A stretch of DNA of 64,000 nucleotides from Pseudomonas sp. SCA2728.1_7 (GTDB lineage Bacteria; Pseudomonadota; Gammaproteobacteria; Pseudomonadales; Pseudomonadaceae): assembly GCF_018138145.1 (NCBI RefSeq), contig NZ_CP073104.1, positions 1,736,001 to 1,800,000 on the forward strand, read 5' to 3'. The position numbers were made by a program, and so were the translations under genes. The notes beneath the pieces were generated by a model. That model saw only the letters and a list, made by a program, of their open reading frames with translations, was not told the DNA's origin and did no database searches. Below, piece after piece: positions 36,010 through 44,240 of this stretch. The number at the start of each line of letters is the position of its first letter. The stretch's first letter is position 1.

Positions 36010-36654
36010 TCACGCGTCGCGGAACAACCACGGCTGGCTGACCCGATGCTTGGCCTCAAACGTCGCAATCGCATCGCCGTCCTGCAAGGTCAGGCCAATA
36101 TCGTCCAGACCGTTCAACAGGCAGTGCTTGCGGAACGCATCGATCTCGAAGCTGTACACCTTGCCATCCGGACGGGTCACGGTCTGCGCCTGCAGATCGA
36201 CCTGCAATTGATAGCCCGGCTCGGCCTCAACTTGCTTAAACAATTCATCGACTTCAGCGTCGCTCAAGATGATCGGCAGCAAGCCGTTCTTGAAGCTGTT
36301 GTTGAAGAAGATGTCGGCATAGCTCGGCGCGATGATGCTGCGGAAACCGTATTCTTCCAGCGCCCACGGCGCGTGTTCACGGCTGGAGCCGCAACCGAAG
36401 TTCTCGCGAGCCAGCAAAACGCTGGCGCCTTGGTAACGCTCGGCGTTGAGGACGAAGTCCTTGTTCAGCGGACGCTTGGAGTTGTCCTGATACGGCTGGC
36501 CGACATCGAGGTAGCGCCACTCGTCGAACAGGTTCGGGCCGAAACCGGTGCGCTTGATCGACTTCAAGAATTGCTTCGGAATGATCTGGTCGGTATCGAC
36601 GTTGGCACGATCCAAAGGCGCGACAAGACCAGTGTGCTGGGTAAAAGCTTTCAT
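36010..36654 (-). CDS. leuD: 3-isopropylmalate dehydratase small subunit LeuD
   Basis: This 214-residue swivel-domain partner of LeuC isomerises 2- to 3-isopropylmalate. Motifs are [16 protein letters not shown] (about 19-34), [16 protein letters not shown] (about 84-99, the substrate-binding loop), and [24 protein letters not shown] (about 105). It lies 11 bases after leuC. A REPIN follows before the next gene, which could dampen downstream expression. Confidence 0.97.
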   Translation of the reverse strand: MKAFTQHTGLVAPLDRANVDTDQIIPKQFLKSIKRTGFGPNLFDEWRYLDVGQPYQDNSKRPLNKDFVLNAERYQGASVLLARENFGCGSSREHAPWALEEYGFRSIIAPSYADIFFNNSFKNGLLPIILSDAEVDELFKQVEAEPGYQLQVDLQAQTVTRPDGKVYSFEIDAFRKHCLLNGLDDIGLTLQDGDAIATFEAKHRVSQPWLFRDA

Positions 36655-36665
36655 GCTGCGCTCCT

Positions 36666-38084
36666 TTAGATCAATTCACGAACGTCGATGAAACGACCGT
36701 TCACCGCTGCCGCCGCCGCCATGGCCGGGCTGACGAGGTGGGTACGGCCACCGGCGCCCTGACGGCCTTCGAAGTTACGGTTCGACGTCGAGGCGCAATG
36801 CTCGCCGGACTCCAAACGGTCCGGGTTCATCGCCAGGCACATCGAGCAACCCGGCTCACGCCATTCGAAACCGGCTTCGAGGAAAATCTTGTCGAGACCT
36901 TCGGCTTCTGCCTGCGCCTTGACCAGACCCGAGCCCGGCACCACGATCGCTTGCTTGATGGTCGAAGCGACCTTGCGGCCCTTGGCGATCACCGCCGCAG
37001 CGCGCAAGTCTTCGATCCGCGAGTTGGTGCAGGAACCGATAAACACGCGATCCAGCTGAATGTCGGTGATCGCCTGATTGGCGGTCAAACCCATGTACTT
37101 CAAGGCACGGACGATCGAGTCGCGTTTGACCAGATCCATCTCTTGGGCCGGGTCCGGCACGTTCTGATCAACGGCCAAAACCATTTCCGGCGAAGTGCCC
37201 CAGCTGACTTGCGGCTTGATCTGTGCGGCGTCGAGCTCAACCACGGTGTCGAACTTGGCGTCGTCATCGGAAACCAGGTCTTTCCAAGCTTCGACGGCCA
37301 TGTCCCATTCGGCGCCTTTCGGTGCGAATGGACGGCCCTTCACGTAATCGACAGTCTTCTGGTCCGCTGCCACCAGGCCAACGCGGGCGCCGGCTTCGAT
37401 GGACATGTTGCAGATGGTCATGCGGCCTTCGACGGACAAGTCGCGGATCGCGCTGCCAGCGAATTCGATGGCGTGGCCGTTACCGCCGGCGGTGCCGATC
37501 TTGCCGATCACCGCGAGGACGATGTCCTTGGCGGTCACGCCGAACGGCAATTGCCCTTCAACGCGCACCAGCATGTTTTTCATTTTCTTCGCGACCAGGC
37601 ACTGGGTGGCGAGCACGTGCTCGACCTCGGAAGTGCCGATACCGTGCGCCAGAGCGCCGAACGCACCGTGGGTCGAGGTGTGCGAGTCGCCGCAAACCAC
37701 CGTCATGCCAGGCAAGGTCGCGCCCTGCTCCGGGCTGATCACATGGACGATGCCTTGGCGGACGTCATTCATCTTGAACTCGACGATGCCGTATTCATCG
37801 CAGTTGTCGTCGAGTGTCTGAACCTGCAAACGCGAGACCTGGTCGGCAATGGCTTCGATGCCGCCCTTGCGCTCCGGGGTGGTCGGTACGTTGTGGTCCG
37901 GGGTCGCGATGTTGGCATCGATGCGCCAAGGCTTGCGCCCGGCCAGACGCAGGCCTTCAAAGGCTTGCGGCGAGGTCACTTCGTGGATGATGTGACGATC
38001 GATGTAGATCAGCGCCGAGCCATCGTCGCGCTGCTTGACCAAATGCGAATCCCAGAGCTTGTCGTAGAGCGTTTTGCCGGCCAT
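36666..38084 (-). CDS. leuC: 3-isopropylmalate dehydratase large subunit LeuC
   Basis: This subunit of about 472 residues carries the [4Fe-4S] cluster of isopropylmalate isomerase. The cluster cysteines are in [14 protein letters not shown] (about 347) and [13 protein letters not shown] (about 407-419). The aconitase-type [21 protein letters not shown] (about 130) is present. I chose the ATG at 38084 ([11 protein letters not shown]), the usual family start; a 15-codon upstream extension is not conserved-looking. It is divergent from a LysR gene 140 bases away. Confidence 0.96.
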   Translation of the reverse strand: MAGKTLYDKLWDSHLVKQRDDGSALIYIDRHIIHEVTSPQAFEGLRLAGRKPWRIDANIATPDHNVPTTPERKGGIEAIADQVSRLQVQTLDDNCDEYGIVEFKMNDVRQGIVHVISPEQGATLPGMTVVCGDSHTSTHGAFGALAHGIGTSEVEHVLATQCLVAKKMKNMLVRVEGQLPFGVTAKDIVLAVIGKIGTAGGNGHAIEFAGSAIRDLSVEGRMTICNMSIEAGARVGLVAADQKTVDYVKGRPFAPKGAEWDMAVEAWKDLVSDDDAKFDTVVELDAAQIKPQVSWGTSPEMVLAVDQNVPDPAQEMDLVKRDSIVRALKYMGLTANQAITDIQLDRVFIGSCTNSRIEDLRAAAVIAKGRKVASTIKQAIVVPGSGLVKAQAEAEGLDKIFLEAGFEWREPGCSMCLAMNPDRLESGEHCASTSNRNFEGRQGAGGRTHLVSPAMAAAAAVNGRFIDVRELI

Positions 38085-38224
38085 CAGACGGTTCCTCATC
38101 AGCTTGTTTCTATGCCCTGGGCTTATCAATAACCCTTTGGCTTGTGAGGCCGATCCTATGGGGTTAGATTAAATAACTCAAATTCATATTTTTTATGCTT
38201 TGGATAACCAACTGGAATACGAAC

Positions 38225-39109
38225 ATGGATCTGGCCAACCTCAACGCTTTTATCGCGATTGCCGAGACCGGCAGCTTCTCCGGTGCCGGCGAACGCCTGC
38301 ACCTGACACAACCGGCGATCAGCAAACGCATCGCCGGGCTGGAGCAGCAATTGAAGGTGCGCCTGTTCGATCGACTGGGCCGTGAAGTCGGCCTGACCGA
38401 GGCTGGCCGCGCCCTGCTGCCACGGGCGTATCAGATTCTCAACGTGCTGGATGACACCCGCCGCGCCCTGACCAACCTCACCGGCGAAGTCAGCGGTCGC
38501 CTGACGCTGGCCACCAGTCACCACATCGGTTTGCACCGTTTGCCGCCACTCCTAAGGGAATTCACTCGCCGTTACCCACAGGTTGCGCTGGATATTCAGT
38601 TCCTTGATTCGGAAGTGGCCTACGAAGAAATTCTCCACGGCCGCGCAGAATTAGCGGTCATCACCCTCGCGCCTGAGCCACACACACTGGTCAAAGCCAC
38701 ACCGGTGTGGGATGACCCGCTGGATTTTGTGGTCGCCCCGGAGCATTCGCTGATCAGCAATGGCCCGGTCAATCTGGCGGACATTGCCGGTCATCCGGCG
38801 GTTTTCCCCGGTGGCAACACCTTTACCCACCATATTGTCCAACGCTTGTTCGAGGCCCAAGGGCTGACGCCGAACATCGCCATGAGCACCAACTACCTGG
38901 AAACCATCAAGATGATGGTCTCGATCGGTCTGGCCTGGAGCGTTTTGCCACGCACCATGCTCGATGAACAGGTGGCAAGCATCGTATTGCCGGGCATACA
39001 GCTCAGTCGCCAGCTAGGCTATATCCTGCACACTGAACGGACGCTCTCGAATGCGGCACGGGCCTTCATGGCCTTGCTGGATGCACAAATCGATCTGCCA
39101 GGGAGTTGA
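38225..39109 (+). CDS. LysR-family regulator divergent from leuC
   Basis: This 294-residue regulator has a winged helix-turn-helix at the N-terminus (ANLNAFIAIAETGSFSGAGE to LHLTQPAISKRIAGLEQQL, about 4-42). A periplasmic-binding-like effector domain follows (about 90-290). I started at the ATG at 38225 since MDLANLNAF is the standard LysR opening. Its divergent position with a 140-base shared gap makes control of the leuCD operon, itself, or both likely by LysR convention. The effector is unknown. Confidence 0.92.
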   Translation: MDLANLNAFIAIAETGSFSGAGERLHLTQPAISKRIAGLEQQLKVRLFDRLGREVGLTEAGRALLPRAYQILNVLDDTRRALTNLTGEVSGRLTLATSHHIGLHRLPPLLREFTRRYPQVALDIQFLDSEVAYEEILHGRAELAVITLAPEPHTLVKATPVWDDPLDFVVAPEHSLISNGPVNLADIAGHPAVFPGGNTFTHHIVQRLFEAQGLTPNIAMSTNYLETIKMMVSIGLAWSVLPRTMLDEQVASIVLPGIQLSRQLGYILHTERTLSNAARAFMALLDAQIDLPGS

Positions 39110-39183
39110 GGCCAACTTGTGCTACTCCTATAGAGCCGCTGCTCCTGTGCCTAACGCCACCATCAGCTCAAGGCCTGTCCACA

Positions 39184-42100
39184 ATGCCGAAATCTGTTGA
39201 CCGAATTCCGCCGATGCCGCGTATTCAGGCGATTGACCCGCGTCATTCCGAGCAGAGCTGGGAAAGCGCGCCGCAATTGCTGGCGGCGCTCAACGGCGCG
39301 CGGCTCGGCGCCTGGTATTGGGACATCGAGCGCGGGCAGATCAGTTGGTCCCGTGGCACCCAGGCATTGTTCGGCTTCGATCCTCGGCAACCGCTGCCCA
39401 AAGATCTGGAATACCTCGACCTACTGCCGCCGGAAGACCGCGCGAAAACCGTCCGCGCCTTCCACGCGGTGATTGCCGGCGCGCCGCTGGAACAGGCGAT
39501 GCACCACCGCATTCGCTGGCCCGACGGCAGCCTGCACTGGCTGGAGATCAGCGGCAGCCTGCTGCCGGATAAACACGGCCGCCCCCGAATGATCGGGGTG
39601 ATTCGTGAAATCACCCACCAGCGCCAACGCGAACAGGCCCTGAGCAGCTCGGAGAAACGTTTCGCGACACTTTTTCACCTGTGCCCGAACATGGTCTTGC
39701 TGACCCGCCAGGAAGACGGCCTGATCAGCGAGGCCAATCAATATTTCGAAAGCCTGTTCGGCTGGCCGGTACAAAGCGCTATTGGCCGCACCACGCTGGA
39801 ACTGGGCCTGTGGGTACACCCCGAACAGCGCGGCGAACTGGTCAAGAAGACCAACACCAAGGGCGAATTGATCAGCATGGAGGTGCAGTTTCGCGCCAGT
39901 AACGGGCAGATTCACGACGGCATTCTCAGTGCGCAGAAAGTCGAACTTGAAGGTCAGCCGTATCTGCTCAGCACCTTCCTCGACACCACTGAACGCAAAG
40001 CTGCCGAACACGCCTTGAAGGACAGCCAGGAACGCCTCGATCTGGCACTGGACTCGGCACAGCTCGGCACCTGGGACTGGCACATCCCCAGCGGCATGCT
40101 CTACGGCTCGGCGCGGGCCGCGCAATTGCACGGGCTCGAACCGATACCGTTTCATGAATCGTTTGAAGAGTTTTTCGAGGGCGTGCCCGGCGAAGAGCGC
40201 GACAGCATGCGCGACGCCTACCGCAGCCTGCGCGAAGGCCCGGCAGGCAACTATCAACTGACCTATCGCGTGCAATTGCCGGACGGCAGTTCGCGTTATC
40301 TGGAAAGCCGCGCCCGCCTTTACCGTGACGACAACGGCGCGCCGCTGCGTATGGCCGGCACGTTGCTCGACATCACCGATCAGGTCGAGCGCGAGCAACG
40401 ACTGGTGGCCTCGGAAGAGAAATTCGCCACGCTGTTCCAGGTCAGCCCGGACCCGATCTGCGTGACCCGCCAGGACAGTGGCGAGTTCATCGAAATCAAT
40501 AACAGTTTTACCCAGACTTTCGGCTGGAGCGCCGCCGACGTGATTGGCCACACCGCTGAAGAAATCGGCTTGTGGGATGCCTCGGCGAAAAGCCTGCAAC
40601 GCATCGAACGGGTCATCCGCGAACAGGGCTTGAGCAATGTCGCGATCATCGTTCAGCACAAGGACGGCCAGTCGCTGACCTGTGTGATTTCCAGTCGGCA
40701 GATCAGCGTCGGCGATCAGCCTTGTATCGTCACCACTCTGCGCGACATCACCCAGCAGCAGCGCTCGGAAGCGGCGCTGAAAGCCAGTGAGGAGAAATTC
40801 GCCAAGGCGTTCCACTCCAGCCCCGACGCGATCACCATCACCGAGCGCGACACCGGGCGCTATCTGGAGGTCAACGACGGTTTTTGCCGTCTCACTGGCT
40901 ATCGTGCCGAAGAGGTCGTGGGCAAAACGGTTTATCAGGTGGGGATCTGGGCTGAAGAGAAACAGCGTTCGGCGTTACTCGCCGAGTTGCAGATCAAGGG
41001 CCGCGTGCACCATCAGGAAATGCTCGGGCGCAACAAACGCGGGGAGATGCTAACGGTGGAAGTCTCGGTCGAGCCGATCACTCTCAATGAAACCGCGTGC
41101 CTGCTGCTGACCGCGCGGGACGTCAGCCTGCTGAAAAACGCCGAAGCGCAGATTCGTCACCTGGCCTATCACGACCCACTGACCAATCTGCCCAACCGCG
41201 CCTTGCTGATGGATCGCCTGAGCCAGCAGATCGCCCTGCTCAAGCGCCACAACCTGCGCGGCGCCTTGCTGTTTCTCGACCTCGATCACTTCAAGCACAT
41301 CAACGACTCTCTCGGCCATCCGGTCGGCGACACCGTGCTGAAGATCATTACCGCGCGGCTCGAAGCCAGCGTGCGCATGGAAGACACGGTCGCGCGCCTC
41401 GGTGGCGATGAGTTTGTCGTACTGCTCAGCGGCCTCGAAGGCTCGCGCAACGAAGTCAGCACACAAGTGCGCAATCTGGCCGACACCCTGCGTGAATTGC
41501 TCTCGGAACCGATGTTCCTCGACGGCCAGCGCCTGCAAGTGACGCCGAGCATCGGCGTGGCGCTGATCCCCGATCACGGCTCGACGCCGACCGACCTGCT
41601 CAAGCGCGCCGACATCGCGCTGTACCGAGCCAAGGATTCCGGGCGCAACACCACGCAGATGTACCACAACACCATGCAGAAAGCCGCCAGCGAGCGGCTG
41701 CGCATGGAGACTGACTTGCGTCTGGCGCTGTCGCGCGGTGAGTTCAACGTGCACTTTCAGCCGCAGGTCGATGCCCGCGACAACCGCATCATCGGTGCCG
41801 AAGCCCTGGTGCGCTGGAATCACCCGGAACTGGGCGCGCAGTCACCTACCGAGTTCATCAAGGTGCTGGAAGACAGCGGCCTGATTCTCGAAGTCGGCAC
41901 CTGGATCCTCGACGAGGCCTGCAATGCCTTCAAACAATTGATCGCGCTGAAGCTGGTCGATCCGCTGAATTTCAGCCTGTGCGTCAACATCAGTCCACGG
42001 CAGTTCCGCCAGAACGACTTCGTCGAGCGCATCGAGCACAGCATGAGCAGCCACGGCCTGCCCTGTTCGCTGCTGAAACTGGAAATCACCGAAGGCATCG

Positions 42101-42462
42101 TCATCCAGAACCTCGAAGACACCATCAGCAAAATGCGCCGGCTGAAAAAGCTCGGTGTGAGCTTTGCGATGGATGACTTCGGCACCGGTTATTCCTCGCT
42201 GACTTACCTCAAGCGCCTGCCGGTGGACACGCTGAAAATCGATCAATCGTTTATCCGCGATGCGACGACCGATCCGAACGATGCCGAGATCATCCGCGCG
42301 ATCGTTGCCATGGCGCGCAGTCTTGAACTGGAGGTGATTGCCGAAGGTGTGGAGACCCCGGAACAATTGGCGTTCCTGCAAGGTTTGGGCTGCCATTTGT
42401 ATCAGGGATATCTGCACAGTCGACCGGTTGCGCTGGAGGATCTGAAAAAGCTCCTGCCATAA
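39184..42462 (+). CDS. Soluble multi-PAS GGDEF/EAL cyclic-di-GMP protein
   Basis: This protein of about 1092 residues has no transmembrane helix. Five PAS-like modules precede the output domains: about 35-150 (WYWDIERGQISW), 155-275 (KRFATLFHLCPN), 280-400 (LGTWDWHIPSG), 405-530 (EKFATLFQVSPDPI) and 535-655 (EKFAKAFHSSPDAI). A GGDEF domain follows (about 662-825). It has intact LGGDEFV and the inhibitory-site RMED five residues before it. An EAL domain (about 845-1090) has GAEALVRWNH, a metal-site DDFGTGYSSL and an intact QGYLHSRP end. Both synthesis and hydrolysis of c-di-GMP are possible. Signals are unknown. The chosen start is the ATG at 39184. Confidence 0.93.
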   Translation: MPKSVDRIPPMPRIQAIDPRHSEQSWESAPQLLAALNGARLGAWYWDIERGQISWSRGTQALFGFDPRQPLPKDLEYLDLLPPEDRAKTVRAFHAVIAGAPLEQAMHHRIRWPDGSLHWLEISGSLLPDKHGRPRMIGVIREITHQRQREQALSSSEKRFATLFHLCPNMVLLTRQEDGLISEANQYFESLFGWPVQSAIGRTTLELGLWVHPEQRGELVKKTNTKGELISMEVQFRASNGQIHDGILSAQKVELEGQPYLLSTFLDTTERKAAEHALKDSQERLDLALDSAQLGTWDWHIPSGMLYGSARAAQLHGLEPIPFHESFEEFFEGVPGEERDSMRDAYRSLREGPAGNYQLTYRVQLPDGSSRYLESRARLYRDDNGAPLRMAGTLLDITDQVEREQRLVASEEKFATLFQVSPDPICVTRQDSGEFIEINNSFTQTFGWSAADVIGHTAEEIGLWDASAKSLQRIERVIREQGLSNVAIIVQHKDGQSLTCVISSRQISVGDQPCIVTTLRDITQQQRSEAALKASEEKFAKAFHSSPDAITITERDTGRYLEVNDGFCRLTGYRAEEVVGKTVYQVGIWAEEKQRSALLAELQIKGRVHHQEMLGRNKRGEMLTVEVSVEPITLNETACLLLTARDVSLLKNAEAQIRHLAYHDPLTNLPNRALLMDRLSQQIALLKRHNLRGALLFLDLDHFKHINDSLGHPVGDTVLKIITARLEASVRMEDTVARLGGDEFVVLLSGLEGSRNEVSTQVRNLADTLRELLSEPMFLDGQRLQVTPSIGVALIPDHGSTPTDLLKRADIALYRAKDSGRNTTQMYHNTMQKAASERLRMETDLRLALSRGEFNVHFQPQVDARDNRIIGAEALVRWNHPELGAQSPTEFIKVLEDSGLILEVGTWILDEACNAFKQLIALKLVDPLNFSLCVNISPRQFRQNDFVERIEHSMSSHGLPCSLLKLEITEGIVIQNLEDTISKMRRLKKLGVSFAMDDFGTGYSSLTYLKRLPVDTLKIDQSFIRDATTDPNDAEIIRAIVAMARSLELEVIAEGVETPEQLAFLQGLGCHLYQGYLHSRPVALEDLKKLLP

Positions 42463-42548
42463 CCGGTGCACGTTGCAACAGACGCGCAATTGCCACGCTT
42501 TGCGGCAACCTGTAGGGTCGCGGTTTTTGCGCCGTTTCGAGATCTGTC

Positions 42549-44240
42549 ATGCAGGATGCAACCCTCCCCCGCCCGGCTCTGCTGGGCATCGACCTTGGCA
42601 CCACCAATAGTCTGATCGCCGTCTGGCAGGACGGTCAGGCCCGGCTGATTCCCAACGCTCTGGGCGATGTGCTGACGCCCTCGGTGGTCAGCCTCGATGA
42701 AGACGACACCATTCTGGTCGGCAAAGCCGCCCGCGCCCGCCTGACCACGCACCCGGAACGAACCGCTGCAGCATTCAAGCGCTTCATGGGCAGCGATAAA
42801 CAAGTTCAGCTCGGCACACGTCAGTTCAGCCCGGAGGAGTTGTCGGCGCTGGTGCTGGGCTCACTCAAGCAGGACGCCGAAGCCTTTCTCGGCCACGCGG
42901 TGTCGGAAGCGGTGATTTCCGTGCCGGCGTATTTCAGCGATGAACAACGCAAACGCACACTGTTTGCCGCCGAACTGGCCGGGCTTTCGGTGACGCGTCT
43001 GATCAACGAGCCGACCGCCGCCGCCATGGCTTACGGACTGCATGAACAGAAGTTCGAACGCACGCTGATCTTCGATCTGGGCGGCGGCACCTTCGACGTT
43101 ACGGTGCTGGAATACGCTTTGCCGCTGATCGAAGTGCACGCCTCCACCGGCGACAACTTTCTCGGCGGCGAAGACTTCACGGCCGCGCTGTTGCAGGCCA
43201 GCCTGAAACACTGGCAACTGACCCCGGCCATGGTCGATGCGCAAAGCATGGCCAGCCTCGGTGATGCGCTTGAGCAACTGAAATGCAAACTCGGCGAAGA
43301 CACTCAACACCTGAGCTGGCGCCACGCCGACAAGACCTTCGAATGGTCACTGGACGAAGCGGCGGCGGTAAAAATCTGGGAACCGTTGCTGGCGCGTTTG
43401 CGCGCGCCGATCGAGCAAGCCCTGCGCGATGCCCGACTCAAACCTCGCGACCTCGACAGCCTGGTACTGGTCGGCGGCGCCACGCGCATGCCGGCCGTGC
43501 AGCAAATGGTTGCGACGCTGTTCGGGCGCCTGCCTTACCGGCATCTTGATCCGGATACCATTGTTGCGCTCGGGGCGGCGACGCAAGCGGCGTGCAAGGC
43601 GCGCGACGGGGCGGTTGAAGAGTTGATTCTGACGGATGTCTGCCCGTATACGCTGGGGATTGCGACCATGCGTGGCGAAGACATCAAAGGTGCCTTCTCG
43701 CCCATCATCGAACGTAACACCATCATTCCGACGTCAAGGGTGGAGCGCTATTACACCACCCAACCGAAGCAAACAGTGCTGCGCATCGCCGTCTATCAGG
43801 GTGAACGGCCGTGGGTGTGCGACAACATTCTGATTGATGCTTTCGAAGTCACGTTGACGCCTACTCAACACATCCAGGAACTGGACGTGCGCTTCAGCTA
43901 TGACATCAACGGTTTGCTCGAAGTCGACGTCACCCTGCTCGAAACCGGCGAGCGTCACAGTCACAGCATTGATCGCAGCCCCACCGGTCTGGACGAGCAA
44001 GCGCGCCGCGACAGCCATAACCGGCTGTCGACGCTGAAGGTCCATCCACGCGATGCACTGCCCAACCGCACATTGCTGGCTCGTCTGGAACGGGCATGGA
44101 TGCAGAGTCTGGGCACGCAACGCGAGCACATTGCCGAATGGCTGCACAACTTCACCACCGTGCTCGGCGGCCAGCAACCCTCAGAGATTGCCAGCCATCG
44201 CACAGAGCTGAACAAGGCGCTGGATCAACTGCGTCTCTAG
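42549..44240 (+). CDS. hscC: Hsp70-family chaperone HscC
   Basis: This 563-residue Hsp70 is shorter than DnaK (about 640), as in HscC. The ATPase domain starts LLGIDLGTTNSLIAVW (about 10-25), has INEPTAAAMAYGL (about 151), FDLGGGTFDVTVL (about 173) and VGGATRMPAVQQMV (about 308). The substrate domain begins near DVCPYTLGIATMRGEDIKGAFSPII (about 362-386) and lacks the long lid and the EEVD-like end of DnaK. It converges on, and overlaps by 4 bases, a J-domain-like gene on the other strand. That arrangement suggests a dedicated chaperone pair. Confidence 0.92.
   Translation: MQDATLPRPALLGIDLGTTNSLIAVWQDGQARLIPNALGDVLTPSVVSLDEDDTILVGKAARARLTTHPERTAAAFKRFMGSDKQVQLGTRQFSPEELSALVLGSLKQDAEAFLGHAVSEAVISVPAYFSDEQRKRTLFAAELAGLSVTRLINEPTAAAMAYGLHEQKFERTLIFDLGGGTFDVTVLEYALPLIEVHASTGDNFLGGEDFTAALLQASLKHWQLTPAMVDAQSMASLGDALEQLKCKLGEDTQHLSWRHADKTFEWSLDEAAAVKIWEPLLARLRAPIEQALRDARLKPRDLDSLVLVGGATRMPAVQQMVATLFGRLPYRHLDPDTIVALGAATQAACKARDGAVEELILTDVCPYTLGIATMRGEDIKGAFSPIIERNTIIPTSRVERYYTTQPKQTVLRIAVYQGERPWVCDNILIDAFEVTLTPTQHIQELDVRFSYDINGLLEVDVTLLETGERHSHSIDRSPTGLDEQARRDSHNRLSTLKVHPRDALPNRTLLARLERAWMQSLGTQREHIAEWLHNFTTVLGGQQPSEIASHRTELNKALDQLRL

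Noticed and set aside
44237..44240. Frameshift at the hscC / J-protein junction
   Set aside because: The 4-base overlap is a normal convergent stop overlap; both frames are complete.
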